From: Buxus sempervirens
Taxonomy: Eukaryota; Streptophyta; Magnoliopsida; Buxales; Buxaceae
Assembly: GCA_947561395.2 (NCBI GenBank)
Contig: OX387194.1
Span: forward strand, 10,774,048-10,838,047
DNA length: 64,000 nt
Direction of reading: 5' to 3'
The notes under the pieces were generated by a model. It saw only the letters and a list, made by a program, of their open reading frames with translations, was not told the DNA's origin and did no database searches. The position numbers and the translations under genes were made by a program. Numbering within the stretch: the first letter of the stretch is position 1; each line of letters starts with the position of its first letter. Shown one piece after another: positions 32,169-45,800 of the stretch.

Positions 32169-35100
32169 CGCGGCGGCGCTGGGCTCTGATTAGTTGTATC
32201 CTTATTTTCTTTTCCCATTTTCGTTTTATGGGTCCTACTCTTTTGAGGTGACCTTTTACATTCTTTTTTATGTTGTTGTGGGGGCTAGGGCCTTTGTGAG
32301 TCAGTAATGCTTTTAAGCTCAATATTTGGGATCCATCCGAATGAACACTAAAAGTTACAACGGTTTTGATGGTACACTTACTATTTTATCCTTTTGTATC
32401 ATGCACTGCTGTCTTCAGAATATCCTCTTGACTGTCACGTCAAGAGATTATGAATTCTTGTGAAGATGAAATTCTGAGTGACTGTTTTGTGGAAAGTGAC
32501 AGTGGTGCATTTGATGGCATGCACATCAATTAGCTCTGTTCTTTATTTAACTGTGTGATTTTGGTATTACTCATTGAAATGATGGCTTTTGAAATAATCT
32601 AATTTTGTTGTCCTAGTAATGAGATAAATGAAGGATGAGGCTATGTCCCTAAATATTAACTGAACTTTTTTTTTATAATTAAATATTACATGAACTAAGT
32701 TTGCACAAGGCTGGTGTTTGTTTGTCTTGCTGCCTTAGCACCATATTACCACTAAGGACCTGATGATATGTTCCTTTGAACAAATACAAATAATTCTGTC
32801 ATAGTTTCCTTCTTTTTAGATAGAATTCTTTTCAACGTCTATCCTGATTCATCAAGGGATCATATTGTGTATCTCCTGACACATACTATTTTTCAGGTGA
32901 AATCACGCCTTGAGATATACAAGAAAAATTCTGAAGCTATTTTGTCAACATACTTGGACATATTGAATAAGGTCCTAGCAAATTTAATCATAACATTTTT
33001 AAACTTTCATTCATCTGTTATCGTCTGAATTCTTATTTATTTCAAGATATTTCAAAAGTACAGATTGATGGAAATCGTCCAAAAGAAATAGTTTTCAAAG
33101 AAATGGAGTCACTATTACTACAAGCACAGGACAATAAAGCGCAGACGATGAAATTAGGTAAGTACATAATAGTTATCTCCTCATTGGGTGCATATTTAGA
33201 AATACCGTCTTAGAAGATTGATATCAGACATGGGCTTCAATACTTGAAGAATGTCTAGGATAATAATTGAGTTGTAAGTTAGGGTGCCTTAATATGTTCA
33301 AATGAAGCTCAGTTTTCTTAGTTCCTTGCATGTACGTATGTTTATCTGTGAACTTTGGACACTTTGACATGCTTGATTTGCTGTGTTTTGAGTTATGCAA
33401 GTCAAATTCTAGCCTTGGGATTAACATGCATAGCTTTGCCATCTATTCTTGGTAACAAAAACTTTCACTTTCCATTTGATGCTTACACTACTGGGTATTC
33501 AACGCATCTTGCTTGCTCATGATGACCTTGACTCTTAAATCAAGTGCCTAGAATCCATTTAAGAATGTGGATAATCCTCTTAATTATATTGTGGTTTTCA
33601 AATATGGGTTCATAAATATGATTTTCTTTAAAATTTTACTTTCCTTCATATGGAGCTCTTTGTATATTGGGGAAATCATGCTTAAACGTTGTGTTGTATT
33701 TAAAAAACTTTTTGTGGAGAAAAATGATGATTTTATTTACTTATTGGCTTCTGTTGTAAAGTCAGCTGTAAACCTACTAAGCTGTAAAGTCATCCTTTTT
33801 GTTTTCATAATCATGAACAGATAGTTATATGGAATCATACTTCATTTTCTCTCATGTAAAGCAAATAATCTTTAATTTCCTAGTCTATTGTTTTTTCAGC
33901 TCGACCTTGGACAGCTGTATGAGCATGAAAAGGTTCAGTAGCTTGATAGTCTATCAGATGGCCAAATGGCTAAACTTTTCCTTCATATAGTTTGGTCTAG
34001 GCAACCAGTCACCTAGCATCTGAACAATCTCAATGATCTTTATAAGAATCCATGACAGCACATAGGCATGCTGCTTGTTCAGTCATTATATTTATCAAAA
34101 GTAAATAGACCCATATATTTTAACGGGCTTTTTGTATTAATCCCCTACATTATGCTATTAGAGATGGCAATAGGTCGGGTTGGGTTGGGTTTGAGCGGGT
34201 TGTAAATGGGTTGTGTTGGGTTCAACCCATTTACCAACGGGTTGGGAAATCATGGAACCGAACCCAGCCCGCAAATAAACGGGTTGAACCTGATCCAACC
34301 CATTTAATTTTAATTTAATTTTTTTTAAAAATCTTTTTAAATTGACATTTATAGAAAAATTAGAAATCATGTAGACATGGACTATTGTTTTTATAGGTGA
34401 TATTAATAATAAATATTATTGGTGATATTAACGCTATCACTAAAACTAATCATGCATTAGCCATATGTTTTTCATGATACTAATACCTAATAGAAAGTCC
34501 AAAAGAAAAAAAATCAATTAATAATTATTAAGGAACCTAAAAAAAGCTAGTGACAAGATAACAATTAAATTCTCTAAAGAATATTAAAATAAACTAAACA
34601 TTAAGTTACCAATAATCACTCTAAGGTCCATAAGTCATATGCAAAATACAACCACAAATTGTCAAATTCTATTTCTCAAAAATAAAAAATACAAGATATT
34701 AATTATGTCCCAAATTCCATATAAAATTCCAATGTCTTATAAACTAAAAGGAAAATATAAGTCCTATACATAAAAATAATGGTATAGTCGAGTACCCAAC
34801 GGGTTGATGGGTTCAGTTTGGGTTGACCCTTTTTTGGACGGGTTGGGAAAACCTCAACCCAAACCCAAGCCAACTAATAAATGGGTCAACCCGAACCCAT
34901 TTATTATGGGTTGGGTTCGGGCGGGTTGATGGGTCGGTTCAAAAATTGCCGGCTCTAATGCTATATTTGCATCTATATCTTCTTATGTTTAGTATTTGTT
35001 TTTATACTACTCTATTCAAATAATTGTTGCAGATGTACCCTAATGTCAAATTTCATTAACTTTAGTTGTTTATTTTTATTAAATGACTAAATTAATCTTC

Positions 35101-36829
35101 TATAAAATAAAAATATTTTGCATTTTACCCTCCTATATTATCTTATAAATTTATTTAAGACCTTATATAATTATATTTATTGCGTATATGCTTTAAGTCA
35201 TTGATATTAATTTGCTCAATTAATAATTTTTCATTGGAATTCCACGTAGACCCATTGTCATTTGGCTATGTAATATTTTTTTATCTTATAGAAAGTTATT
35301 TTAGTCATTTAATAAAAATAAACAACAAAACTTAATGGATTTTAATGACAGGGACACAATTGTAACAATTATACAAAATGGAGGGGTATAAATACAAATA
35401 TTGAAAACAAGAGGATATAGGTGCAAATGTTGTATAACGTAAGGACATGAATGCAAAAGGCCCTATTTTAATTACTGAGTCACTGGAGATACTTGTTTGA
35501 CACTACCGACGGGACTTTCATCTGATGAATGTCATGTTAAATAGCTCCTTTAGAAATTTTTTTTTTCATATTATTCTAGTGATCGTATGAATACTTTTCA
35601 AATTCATTTACTCTTCTTATTTGAAAGCATAAAAGCAATCATCCTGATATCTGTGATTTTTCACTTTATAACTTTCCTATTAGGTTCTAGGCTACTAATT
35701 TTTATTTTAAACTTGAATGACATACTGGAATTTCCTATTTTCAATACTTGCTACTGACTGGATTTTCATCTGATGAATGTCATGATAAATAGCTTTTTTA
35801 GAATTTTTTTTTTCATATTATTTTAGTTATCGTATGAATACTCTTCAAATTCATTTACTCCTTATTTGAAAGCGTAAAAGTAATCATCCTGATATCTGTG
35901 ATTTTTCACTTTATAACTTTCCTATTAGGTTCTAGGCTACTAATTGTTATTTTAAACCTGAATGACATCCTGCAATTTCCTATTTTCAATACTTGCTTCC
36001 TTCACGTAGAAAAATCATTACTTGAAGATGGTGCTCATTCAAAATTGGCATCTTTAACCCAGGTATATTGTTTTTTTCTTTTAAATTTGAATGATAATCT
36101 ATTCTTCTCTCCTTACATAGAGTAAGATAGGAAAATTGGCATGAAATTAAGAAGTGATTTTGGTAGCATAATGGTCTGTTCCTGTTTGTTGGAAAATATT
36201 TTTCCAGGATAACTGGAGAGGAATCCCCACTCGATTGAACAATATTCCTCATTCTAAAGAAATAAGGAAATATTTCTACAACGATGTGCTGCAAGCTACT
36301 CAAAGGGCTATAGATGATGGAAGGACCAGGCTGAAGGTTAGATATTAGTATTGCCTTTTTATTCAGTGAACTCATTTGATTCCTTCCATGCACATGGAGT
36401 AATTAGAATTTATCTTATAACCACCACGTGACCAATTTTTTCTCTTTCACTCAAATTTGTTGAATCCCTCAATATATAGATCTCTGTTGAAATTGTTTCC
36501 CAATAAGCCATGCCTTATTTCCTGAGTAATAAGTTGAGGAGATCAGATATAGAAGAGTATAAGCATTTCAATGAACTTTGATATGATCTACTGATGGGTA
36601 ACTGTGGAACATAAGTGGGTAATTGATAGCAAGTTTGCCTTAGCTTATTTGTGATCATTTATAGACTTGTGCTGAGACTAAAATATTGTTTTTCCTAGTC
36701 AATATTTGAAGATAATGTTCACAGGGGTGTTATTATGGGAACTGTAAGAGAATAAGCAAATCCAACCCGTAATAAGAAAAAGGTCCTTTGTGCCTGATGG
36801 CTAATAAAACCTGTTAAAATTATTTTTTG

Positions 36830-36871
<42 letters not shown>

Positions 36872-39800
36872 AAGAGTAATGAGAATATAATATCATAGAA
36901 GCAAAGAATGTACAAGGGCAACTCCACAAAAATGAGTCAAAAAAGGAGACAAGAAGAAAAAGAAAAAAATGAAGAAGAAGAAAATGATTACACCATTCAC
37001 ACTAGCTCATCCACATGGGAACCAACAATGAAATTCATTTGTGCCATATTAATCATATATGGAAGTTAATTGAAGTCCTTTCTGAGGAATTACTTTTCAT
37101 TAGATTGGAAGAGTAAGAAGGAAAAATATCTGAGCCGAGAACAAGAAAGTCACCAGCACACAATTCCTGTCTTTCTTTCAAGCACTTCCTTTGCTAGGCT
37201 GTCTGCGGTTCTGTTGACTACCCGTGGAACCTTCAAGAATGTGTTTTATATCAATGCTGCCAAAAATAGTACCGAAAGAAGAACATGAGCTAATCTCCAT
37301 GAACATTTCTCCACTCTCTCCATTCTTGAAATTCCAGTAGTTCTATGCTCATCTACGCAAAGATTTTGATATATAATTTCTTTCCCTGATAGTTCTCTAA
37401 GCCTATTAAAAAGGCAAGGATTCTGTTTTTACCCGGATCTCACTCCACTGTAGGGCAGAAAATTATTTGAACAATAGAAGCACTGTGGTCCACAGTTTTA
37501 AATATCCATATATCCCTCTATATAATGAGTGACATATCCCCTTTCCCGAGGAGGCGCGATAAATCCATTACTGTAATCTTATACATTTCCCTTGATATGT
37601 CAAGTTATATATCTCCTTTCCTCAGATGGTGATATATCTGGTGACATTGATATTTAAAATCTTGATTGGGTCCCTAAATTGTCCATGGAAGACAGAAGGC
37701 CATGGGCCAATTCTTTGATGGGCTCCTCCTTTGGGCAAATAGATGACGGCTTTGTTCCTCTGGATTTTTTATCAATTGATCTCCATTTGGTCTTAGCATG
37801 ATACATCTGTCTGCCTAAAAGCATGAAATACTATAATGGTTAAATGTTTAAAATAATATGTAACAACCTATTCTTTCTACATTTATTTTTTTAATATCCA
37901 GAACGTTTTTCCAATCTTATGGCATGTCAGTTTGGACATAGTCATAGGAAAACCTTTCTTCCTTTACTTCATGAAGCAAGTTTCCATAGGAAATGCATTC
38001 TCGCCTGAACCCAGAAATATTGAGGAAAGTATATACCTAGAGTGATGGAAGGAAGGTGATAGGTCCAGGCTTGGGTGATTTGAAGAAAAAGTATCTTTCC
38101 ATAAAATGCTTCCTTTGATGTTGGTTCCTCTTTCTAGGGCTTGCTTTCAAGATCTGTTGCAGTGCTGCTACCATGTCATAAGGGTTTTAACAAATTTTAC
38201 CCCGGCTAGAATATCTAGCAGCTCAGGAATATCATCCCTGACAAAATGGCACGATCATTAGCTGAATTTGATGTTTCAAATTGGTGACTGACTTATGATT
38301 CCTCTGATTGGATGCTTAATCTTCACAGGCCCTGCAACCTTCTGGAGACCAAGCTTGAAGCATTGGAATATTGGACAAATTACTCTTCATAAGTTCCTAG
38401 AAATATTAAGAGCTTGAGATTTTTATCCCCTCTAAGATATGCTCTATTCTCAACTCTATTTGAGTGTTCTTAATAAATGGCCCAAAATAAATTGAATTAT
38501 GTGTACCTTCTTAATTGTGAAGAAATTATCAACCAGATCCGTGGTTCATCCAGGTCACATTACAAAATTCACTTCTATTCCATTACTTGGCAGAGGATGC
38601 CAACAGTTCACTAAAACACAGTGGTGAAGTCAGGAAGTAACATTGATGACCCATCTCTCAAATGTTCCCAACACTATTTATTTATTTTTATTTTTTTTCT
38701 GGTCTTGTATATTAAGTAATCGGATGGGTTATGAAGATAAGAAGTTATCAGCTTAGTTTAGTGCATTGAACATGAGAAGTGTTTCTGGAACTTCGAGTTG
38801 TGGTTCCCACTTGAATCAACCAAGAATGGATCCCCTAGTGCATCATGTGACACTAGCTGATTGGGTGTGATCTAGTGAATTTTTAAGCAGGGAACTCTTC
38901 TTTCTTATAGATATAGATAGTATTCTGTTAATAATGCTCTTAATGAATATACAGTTGCTTCTTCGTGTTGAAGCTATTTCACAAAATTTTTTTTATTTTT
39001 ATTTATGTACTTGTAATGATTTTGCCACCAGGAATCTAGTCTGAATTGGTGTTCTAAATTGACAGGTGGAGATTAATATTCCGGAGTTGAACCCTGAAAT
39101 GGTGAGAGGTTTATTTGATTATTTTTTGTATTAATTATGTAACTATATGATAAATATTTTTTGGAGTTAACTATATCTTTTGGTGAACAGGATGTATACC
39201 GAATAGGTACCTTAATGGAACTTACCCGAGTTCTTGCTCTTTCATTTGCAGATGACGGGAAACGAGTTAAGGTATATTTGTTCTAGCTGCTTCCATTATA
39301 GACTACCTGTGGATCTTCTTTTTTGAAATAAATATTTGAAGATAATAGTTTATTTATTGAGTTGTCCAGACTTTTCATTTTTCCAGGTTTGTGTTCAAGG
39401 GTCAATGGGAGAGGGTGCACTTTCAGGGATGCCTTTGCAGCTTGCTGGAAGCCGACAGATCTTGGAGTTCATGGACTGGGGGGATTATGGTGCTAAGGGG
39501 ACCTTTATCAGCATTGGTTCTATAGGTTTGATGCAAGCTTATAGTGATTTAAAATTGTAACCTTGTCCAGATCTTCATGGTTCATATTGCTATTTTGTAG
39601 GTGCCAAAGACGTCAGTGAACTTGATGACATGTTTATTCTAGTTGCTCCTCAAAATGCTGTTGGGAATTGTATCATTGATGTAAGCTGGTAGAAGATGTT
39701 TCATTATTCATTTTGGAGCATATATACTTGTGGCTCTCTCTTTTACTAGCTTGAATTGGATTCGCAGGACCTAAGAGCTATGACTGATGCTGCTGGTGAA

Positions 39801-42800
39801 CGCCCAGTCATTCTCATCAATCCTAGGCTCAAGGTTGTGCTTCCTATTCATGCACTTAAACTTGTTCTGCCATTATATGTTTTAAAACTTTCTTGTACTT
39901 TTATTTGCACATCTGTGCACATATATTGATGATTTGATGAACTTTTTGACATTCTAATTTCTTTTTCACTTTTTTCAATTTTCGCCCAGAATTTCAACAA
40001 TTTTTTATTGAATATATAACCAAATTTTTTTTTTCATTTTTTGTCCTTGAGAATTTGTTTTTCTTTTTTTTAATATAAGTTCGATAGATTTTCTACCAAA
40101 ATTATTAGAATTTGGTTGAAATTTTCAATGGATGAGAATGCCAAATGCAAAAAGGAATGAACTTCATTTTCTTCAATTCATGATTGGAACTGATTTTCTT
40201 ACAGAATGCTAGAACTCACTTCCTTAATTTGAGATTAAAACTCATTTTGGCAAGGTTTTCTCATGATAAATGACTTAGGTATCAAGTGAAGGTATTTGTG
40301 CCTTTTTTTTTTTAAGAATATCTACTCTTTCTCATAGACAGGTAATTAAACTAAATCAGTGCTTGAATCTAGCTGGATACATTTATATGGATCTGCTCCT
40401 GGACTTTAGAGGAAACGTGTAATGTCATGTGTTTACTATCTTTTATTTTAGTTTATTTAAAATTTTTGTTTGTAGTATAGTTCATTTAGATGTCAAAAAA
40501 TTTTGTGGATTTTATTTTTAACATCAATATTACTTGCCTTCCCTATAATGCATATGTGTGTGTGTGTGTGTGTGTGTGTAGATAAATTTGTCTTTTCTTT
40601 GGCTCATTTCACTCTCACAAAACTGTTCTGATCTATCAAAATCACGACATTTCTCCACTCGTGAAACTCAAGGAATTTGGGGATAGATCTTCAATCCAAT
40701 CAGTGTAATCCTCCTAAACGACTATACTTCGGACATATAGAACTTTATAAAAATCCATAATGGCAGTTAATGAATGATAGCCTGTAATCTAAGTAGTATT
40801 ACAAAGTGATGATCATAGAATGGGATTATGGCTTCTGCTGAGGGTTGAAAAATTCTGAAGATAAGAGAACAATCCTTTCTTCCCACCCTGAATGGAAGGA
40901 CATGGGTGGGAATAAAGGATGATTCCATTCCTCCAGAATCTTATTGAAAATCAAATATTTTAGCTTGACACCTTTTGTAGAGCCTATGATTTCACCCTGC
41001 GATCATCATTGTGTGATTCTAACTGGATTACGGGCTTCTATTAATGGTATTCCACTACAAGTCCTTTAGTATTTTGGGTATTTTCATGGCATAATTGTTC
41101 AGTGTAAATAATTGGATTAGCCATCTATTGGAGTTCTAGAATGTAAGGAGGATATAGGTATTAGGTACTAAGTGGGAGTCCATTGTATTTTCTAGTAAAA
41201 GTTTGTATCATGCATACGCATAATACAACAAAAGATTGGAACAGATTTCTTCTACCTTTAAATGTCCTGATATTCCCTTCTTTCTAAACAAATCAACATA
41301 TCTCAAGGGGAACAAAGCTAATTATAAATTGGGTTAGCCATCTCTTGGAGTTCTCAGATGTAAGAAAGGAGGATATAGCGACTTAGTGGGAATCTGTTGT
41401 ATTCTCTAATAAAAGATTGTATAATACATACCCATAGATAGTAAAAGGGTTGAACAGATTTCTCCTTCCCTTTAATTATCCTTATGTTCCTTTCTTTCCA
41501 AAAATACCAACATATCAAAAAGGTAACAAAGCTTCAAAGACCAATTTCTTAATCATTAATTGCAGCCAGCTACAAAATTTGTTCTGGACCGATAACAGGC
41601 ACACCCAGTTAACATAAAAGAGATTCATATAAAAAGTCCTAATTATTCTTCACAAAAGAAAAAAAAAATTTAACAAGTTGGTAGTTCACCTGCTCCCTTG
41701 CTTGCTTGTACATAACACGTCTATTAGGAATTCACATTCTCCTATGATTGAGATCGCAAAACATTCTCCATGTGAAAAGCTGCACTCTAAAAGAAACTGG
41801 CTAGCCCTGTACATACAGGTCTAGATGCCTCTTAGATATAACCTCTTTTTTCACATGGCACTTAAAAAGCTATCTTGTTGAAAACATTTTCCATCATTTG
41901 CTACCTCAGCAAAGAGCAAAAAATCGTCCTAATGCACAAACGAACCACTCGAGTATTAGCATCATGCACATAATAACCACACAAGAAGTACAAAAAGTTA
42001 AGTACATGCTGTAAACATCTCCAAAGGTATCCACTGAACAGAGAATCTCAGTCCACCCCTTCCTTGGGAAAAGTGTCCACTTAATTTTTGGCTGACCTTG
42101 ATGTGTGAGTCAATGAGATATTAAAATAACAGTAGAAAAATGAGGTAAGTGCCCTAAATGGGTCAGTATATACAAACATTTCAAAGAAGAGATGACCATA
42201 CCCAAGTCTCCCCCTATATCAATTGCAGTGAATCCCCCTAGAGCCTACTTCCCCCAAGCTCATCAATAACGCAGAAATATCAAATCTAATTGCATTCCCT
42301 GTTCTGTTGGATCAGAGAAGCATGAAGAATCCTCCTTCCACCAATCTTTAAAGACCATAGATTACATATCGAGCATCCATCAAAATTGAGCTTGATGGTC
42401 CCCAACCTTAATTCTTTCCAAGTATCTAGAACATTGTAAGTCTACAATGATGAGATAGCAATTGTTGCCCAGCATCTAGTAGTCCCTGTGGTAGGAACAT
42501 TGTTAAAATTTGGTAATTGGAAAACTTATGGAGCCAACACTCTTGATAGAATCATGTGTCATCTAAATCCCAGCTTGTACATCCTCAAAGATGTCTACTT
42601 TCTCTCCCCTGTAAGGACTGAGATAGCAAATAATAAGGCCCTATACATGACTCCTGCCTAATGCTCAGAATCTCCATTGGTCAAACGGGGTCCCTATATT
42701 CTATGGAAAAACATAGCCAACCTTGGGGTGAGTTTGGATAACGAGAAACTGCGTCTTTTCTCAGATGCTGGGTCCACAGCATTTTTTTTCCCCTTTCCAT

Positions 42801-45800
42801 GTATCCAAATGCTCTATGCATGTGGGAATCCATTATTTTTTTTGCAGTTCCTCGGTATCCAAATGCAGCCTTCAACTCTCTCTGTCTCATGTACATGAAG
42901 CAGATCTCTGTTGTTAAGAAGAGGTTTTCATCTTCTCCAGGGAATCATGAATCAAAATTCCCTATAAATATAAAATTGGTCTCCCAAGTATGAAATCCTC
43001 TAGATTCTTTCATTAAATGAATCATCTGGCTCACCTACATGTCTTGCTTTTCTGGAATCAATTATTTTTTTCTTTGTACGCTCCTTTTTTTTTTCTATAG
43101 CTTTCTATGCATGTTATAGTTAGTCTTTGTTAGTAATGCTCCTGTTCTCTTATTTCTTAGTACCTAAATCAGATATAATTCTTTTTTTATTGTTCTGGTT
43201 GTAAATTAATCTTATATCTTTACTCATTATTTCTGCTGTAAAAATTCAGGATTTACCTGGTTCAAGTGGCATCATGCAAGTAAGTGAAATTTTTTATATG
43301 ATTCTTATATTATTCTAGTAGATAAATGCATTTTAAAAGGAATCTGCTGGTTTGTTTCTGACTATATTACACTCCTTGAAGACAATGGGAAGAGATAAGA
43401 GGTTGGAGTATGCAGCATCATTCGAGAATTGTTATTTCTTTCGACTTCTTTATTATGCTGGCACTCAGTATCCAATTATGGGTGCTCTTAGGTGAGAAAA
43501 TAGCTAGTATACTTATCCTTTTTTTTTTCCCCAATTGAAATTCTGTTTTACTTCCTACAGCATGTTGAATAAACAATAGGATAATTTGAAGAGGAATATG
43601 TGTTTACGAATTCTTAGAAATTCTTATTTCTATTTTCATTTTCGCAAAACTATTCTATGTGAAATTCATCTGAATAAAATTTTTTTCCTGCTCATTATTT
43701 TATTTCATTTGTTTTCTCTTGATGTTTAACAAAGACTTTGCTAAAACCATGAACAGGAGACTTAAGAAAAGGGTTGTGAGCACTTAAAGGTAGGAAGAAA
43801 AGGGTTGTGATCACTCAAAGGTAGGAAGATAAGGGAAAAAAAAAAACATAGAAGTGAGGGGGAAAAAAACCAAAACACTACAAGAGAATATCTAGTTACA
43901 TCCTCGTATAAAAATTCCTCTTATGCAACGCCACTTAGAAATAGATAAAAGAGGGGAGCGGAGATTGGATATATATTCCAAAGGCTACATCCAACCCTAT
44001 TATTTGGATTATCCCCCTACACATTGCGGTTCGTGTCATGCTTCTGAAAATTTGCCTATCTTTTTTTTTATGAGTAATGATAGTATGTGTATATATAATG
44101 TACATCACATCTCTAAAAAAATTGCCCAAACGGAAGGTCTAACAATACGACCCTGCACATAACCAAAAATCCCAATACAAAAACCAACTCCCACTATACC
44201 CGAACTGCTCAAAAAACATGAAATAGAGCCCAAGCTGAATAAGGCATTCAACTTAGACACCAAGAGCTATTGCCTCGAATAAAAAGACACTCTCCTCCCT
44301 GATATCCCCTAAAACATTCTCAAGACCCTCCGTCTACCAGAAGGGATGATGAGAAACACCACAAATGTCAATTCCTCGCTATATCACCTGCATAGGTGCC
44401 CCGAAACTCTAGTAAGACCGCCATCCATGATGAAACTATAACAATAGTAGAGTCAAACACATGATCCACAAACGACCGGGAGTCCTGGAATATTTTACTA
44501 TTTCTCTCTAGCCAGATGTGCCAAACAATTGCATGAAAAGGGAACTATACATGATTTTACCCCATTTCCCCAAGCCTCTGACTCTCCACTGGTCAAACAA
44601 TGCTACTAAAGTACTTGGAAGGACCCAAGATACTCCAATCAACTGCATCAGCCTCATCCAAATAGTACTAGTGAAACGGCACTGAACAAAGAGGTGATCT
44701 ATGCTCTCCCTTGCCTCCATACACATGCTACAAATGTAAGGAGATAAAACATCCGTCTTCCATCTTCTTTGGAGACAATCAGCCGTATTAATCTTGTAAA
44801 TGATTGCAATCCACAAAAAGGCCTTAATCTTAGGGGGAACCTTGGGCTTCCCTAGTCAAGAAATAGAGAAGGAAACTGGAGTGGGAGAATCGACTTGGCT
44901 AAGCAATTTGAAAAAAGATTTACAAGAAAAAGTACTGGAGGAAGAAGGGGACCAAATAACCTTGTCAGCCCTAGAACAATTGATGTACACGTCCTTCAAA
45001 TTATCTAGGAGAGAAGCTAAATCTTCCAATTCAGCAGAACGGAGATCTCTCCTAAAAGCCAAATTCCAAGATTGACCAGATCCAAAAAAGGACAAAATAT
45101 CAGCCACAAATGCTTCAGGGTGACGAGCTGGGGAAAACAAACATGGAAAAAAGACTTGACAATGCTAAATCGCCCCACCACCGATCATGCCAAAAAAGAA
45201 TAGAACAACCAGATCCGATCGATTTGACCTAAGGGTAAAAAACAAATGCCAATTTCATGATAGCTTTTCAAGGACTATTTCTGGGAGGACGTGCTCTCAC
45301 ATTTATGGTACACCCATTAGCATCAATACCATATTTGCTAACGATCACCTAGTGCCATAGGCTTTCTTTCTCAGTGCTAAAACACAAACACTTCGCTAAT
45401 AAGGAAGAGTTCTGGGCGGCTACCTTACCCAAACCTAATCCACCTTTCTCCCTCTCTATACACACCTTTGCCCAACTCACCAAGTGCATCTTCCTAGCAG
45501 CTCCTCCCTCCCACAAAAAAAATCTCTTTGAGCTTTTTCAATGATAGCCACTACCCGCCTAGGCATACGAAACAATGACATGAAATAGATTGGTAGTTTA
45601 GCAAGAACCACCTTAATTAAGGTGATATGACCCCCCAAAGACAAATAATTCCTTTTCCAAATCGCTAGCCTCTTCTCAACCCTCTCACTAACTGGCTCCC
45701 AGAAATTGATATTACGAGGAGAAGCACCAAGGGCCAAGCCTATAAATATGACATAGGCCATGAGGCAACTTGACAACCTGACATCTGATTAACGACCTCA

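Noticed and set aside
41600..42700. Possible antisense LINE coding region in AMK5 intron 14
   Set aside because: The style resembles degraded transposon sequence but I could not read any RT, endonuclease or gag motif.
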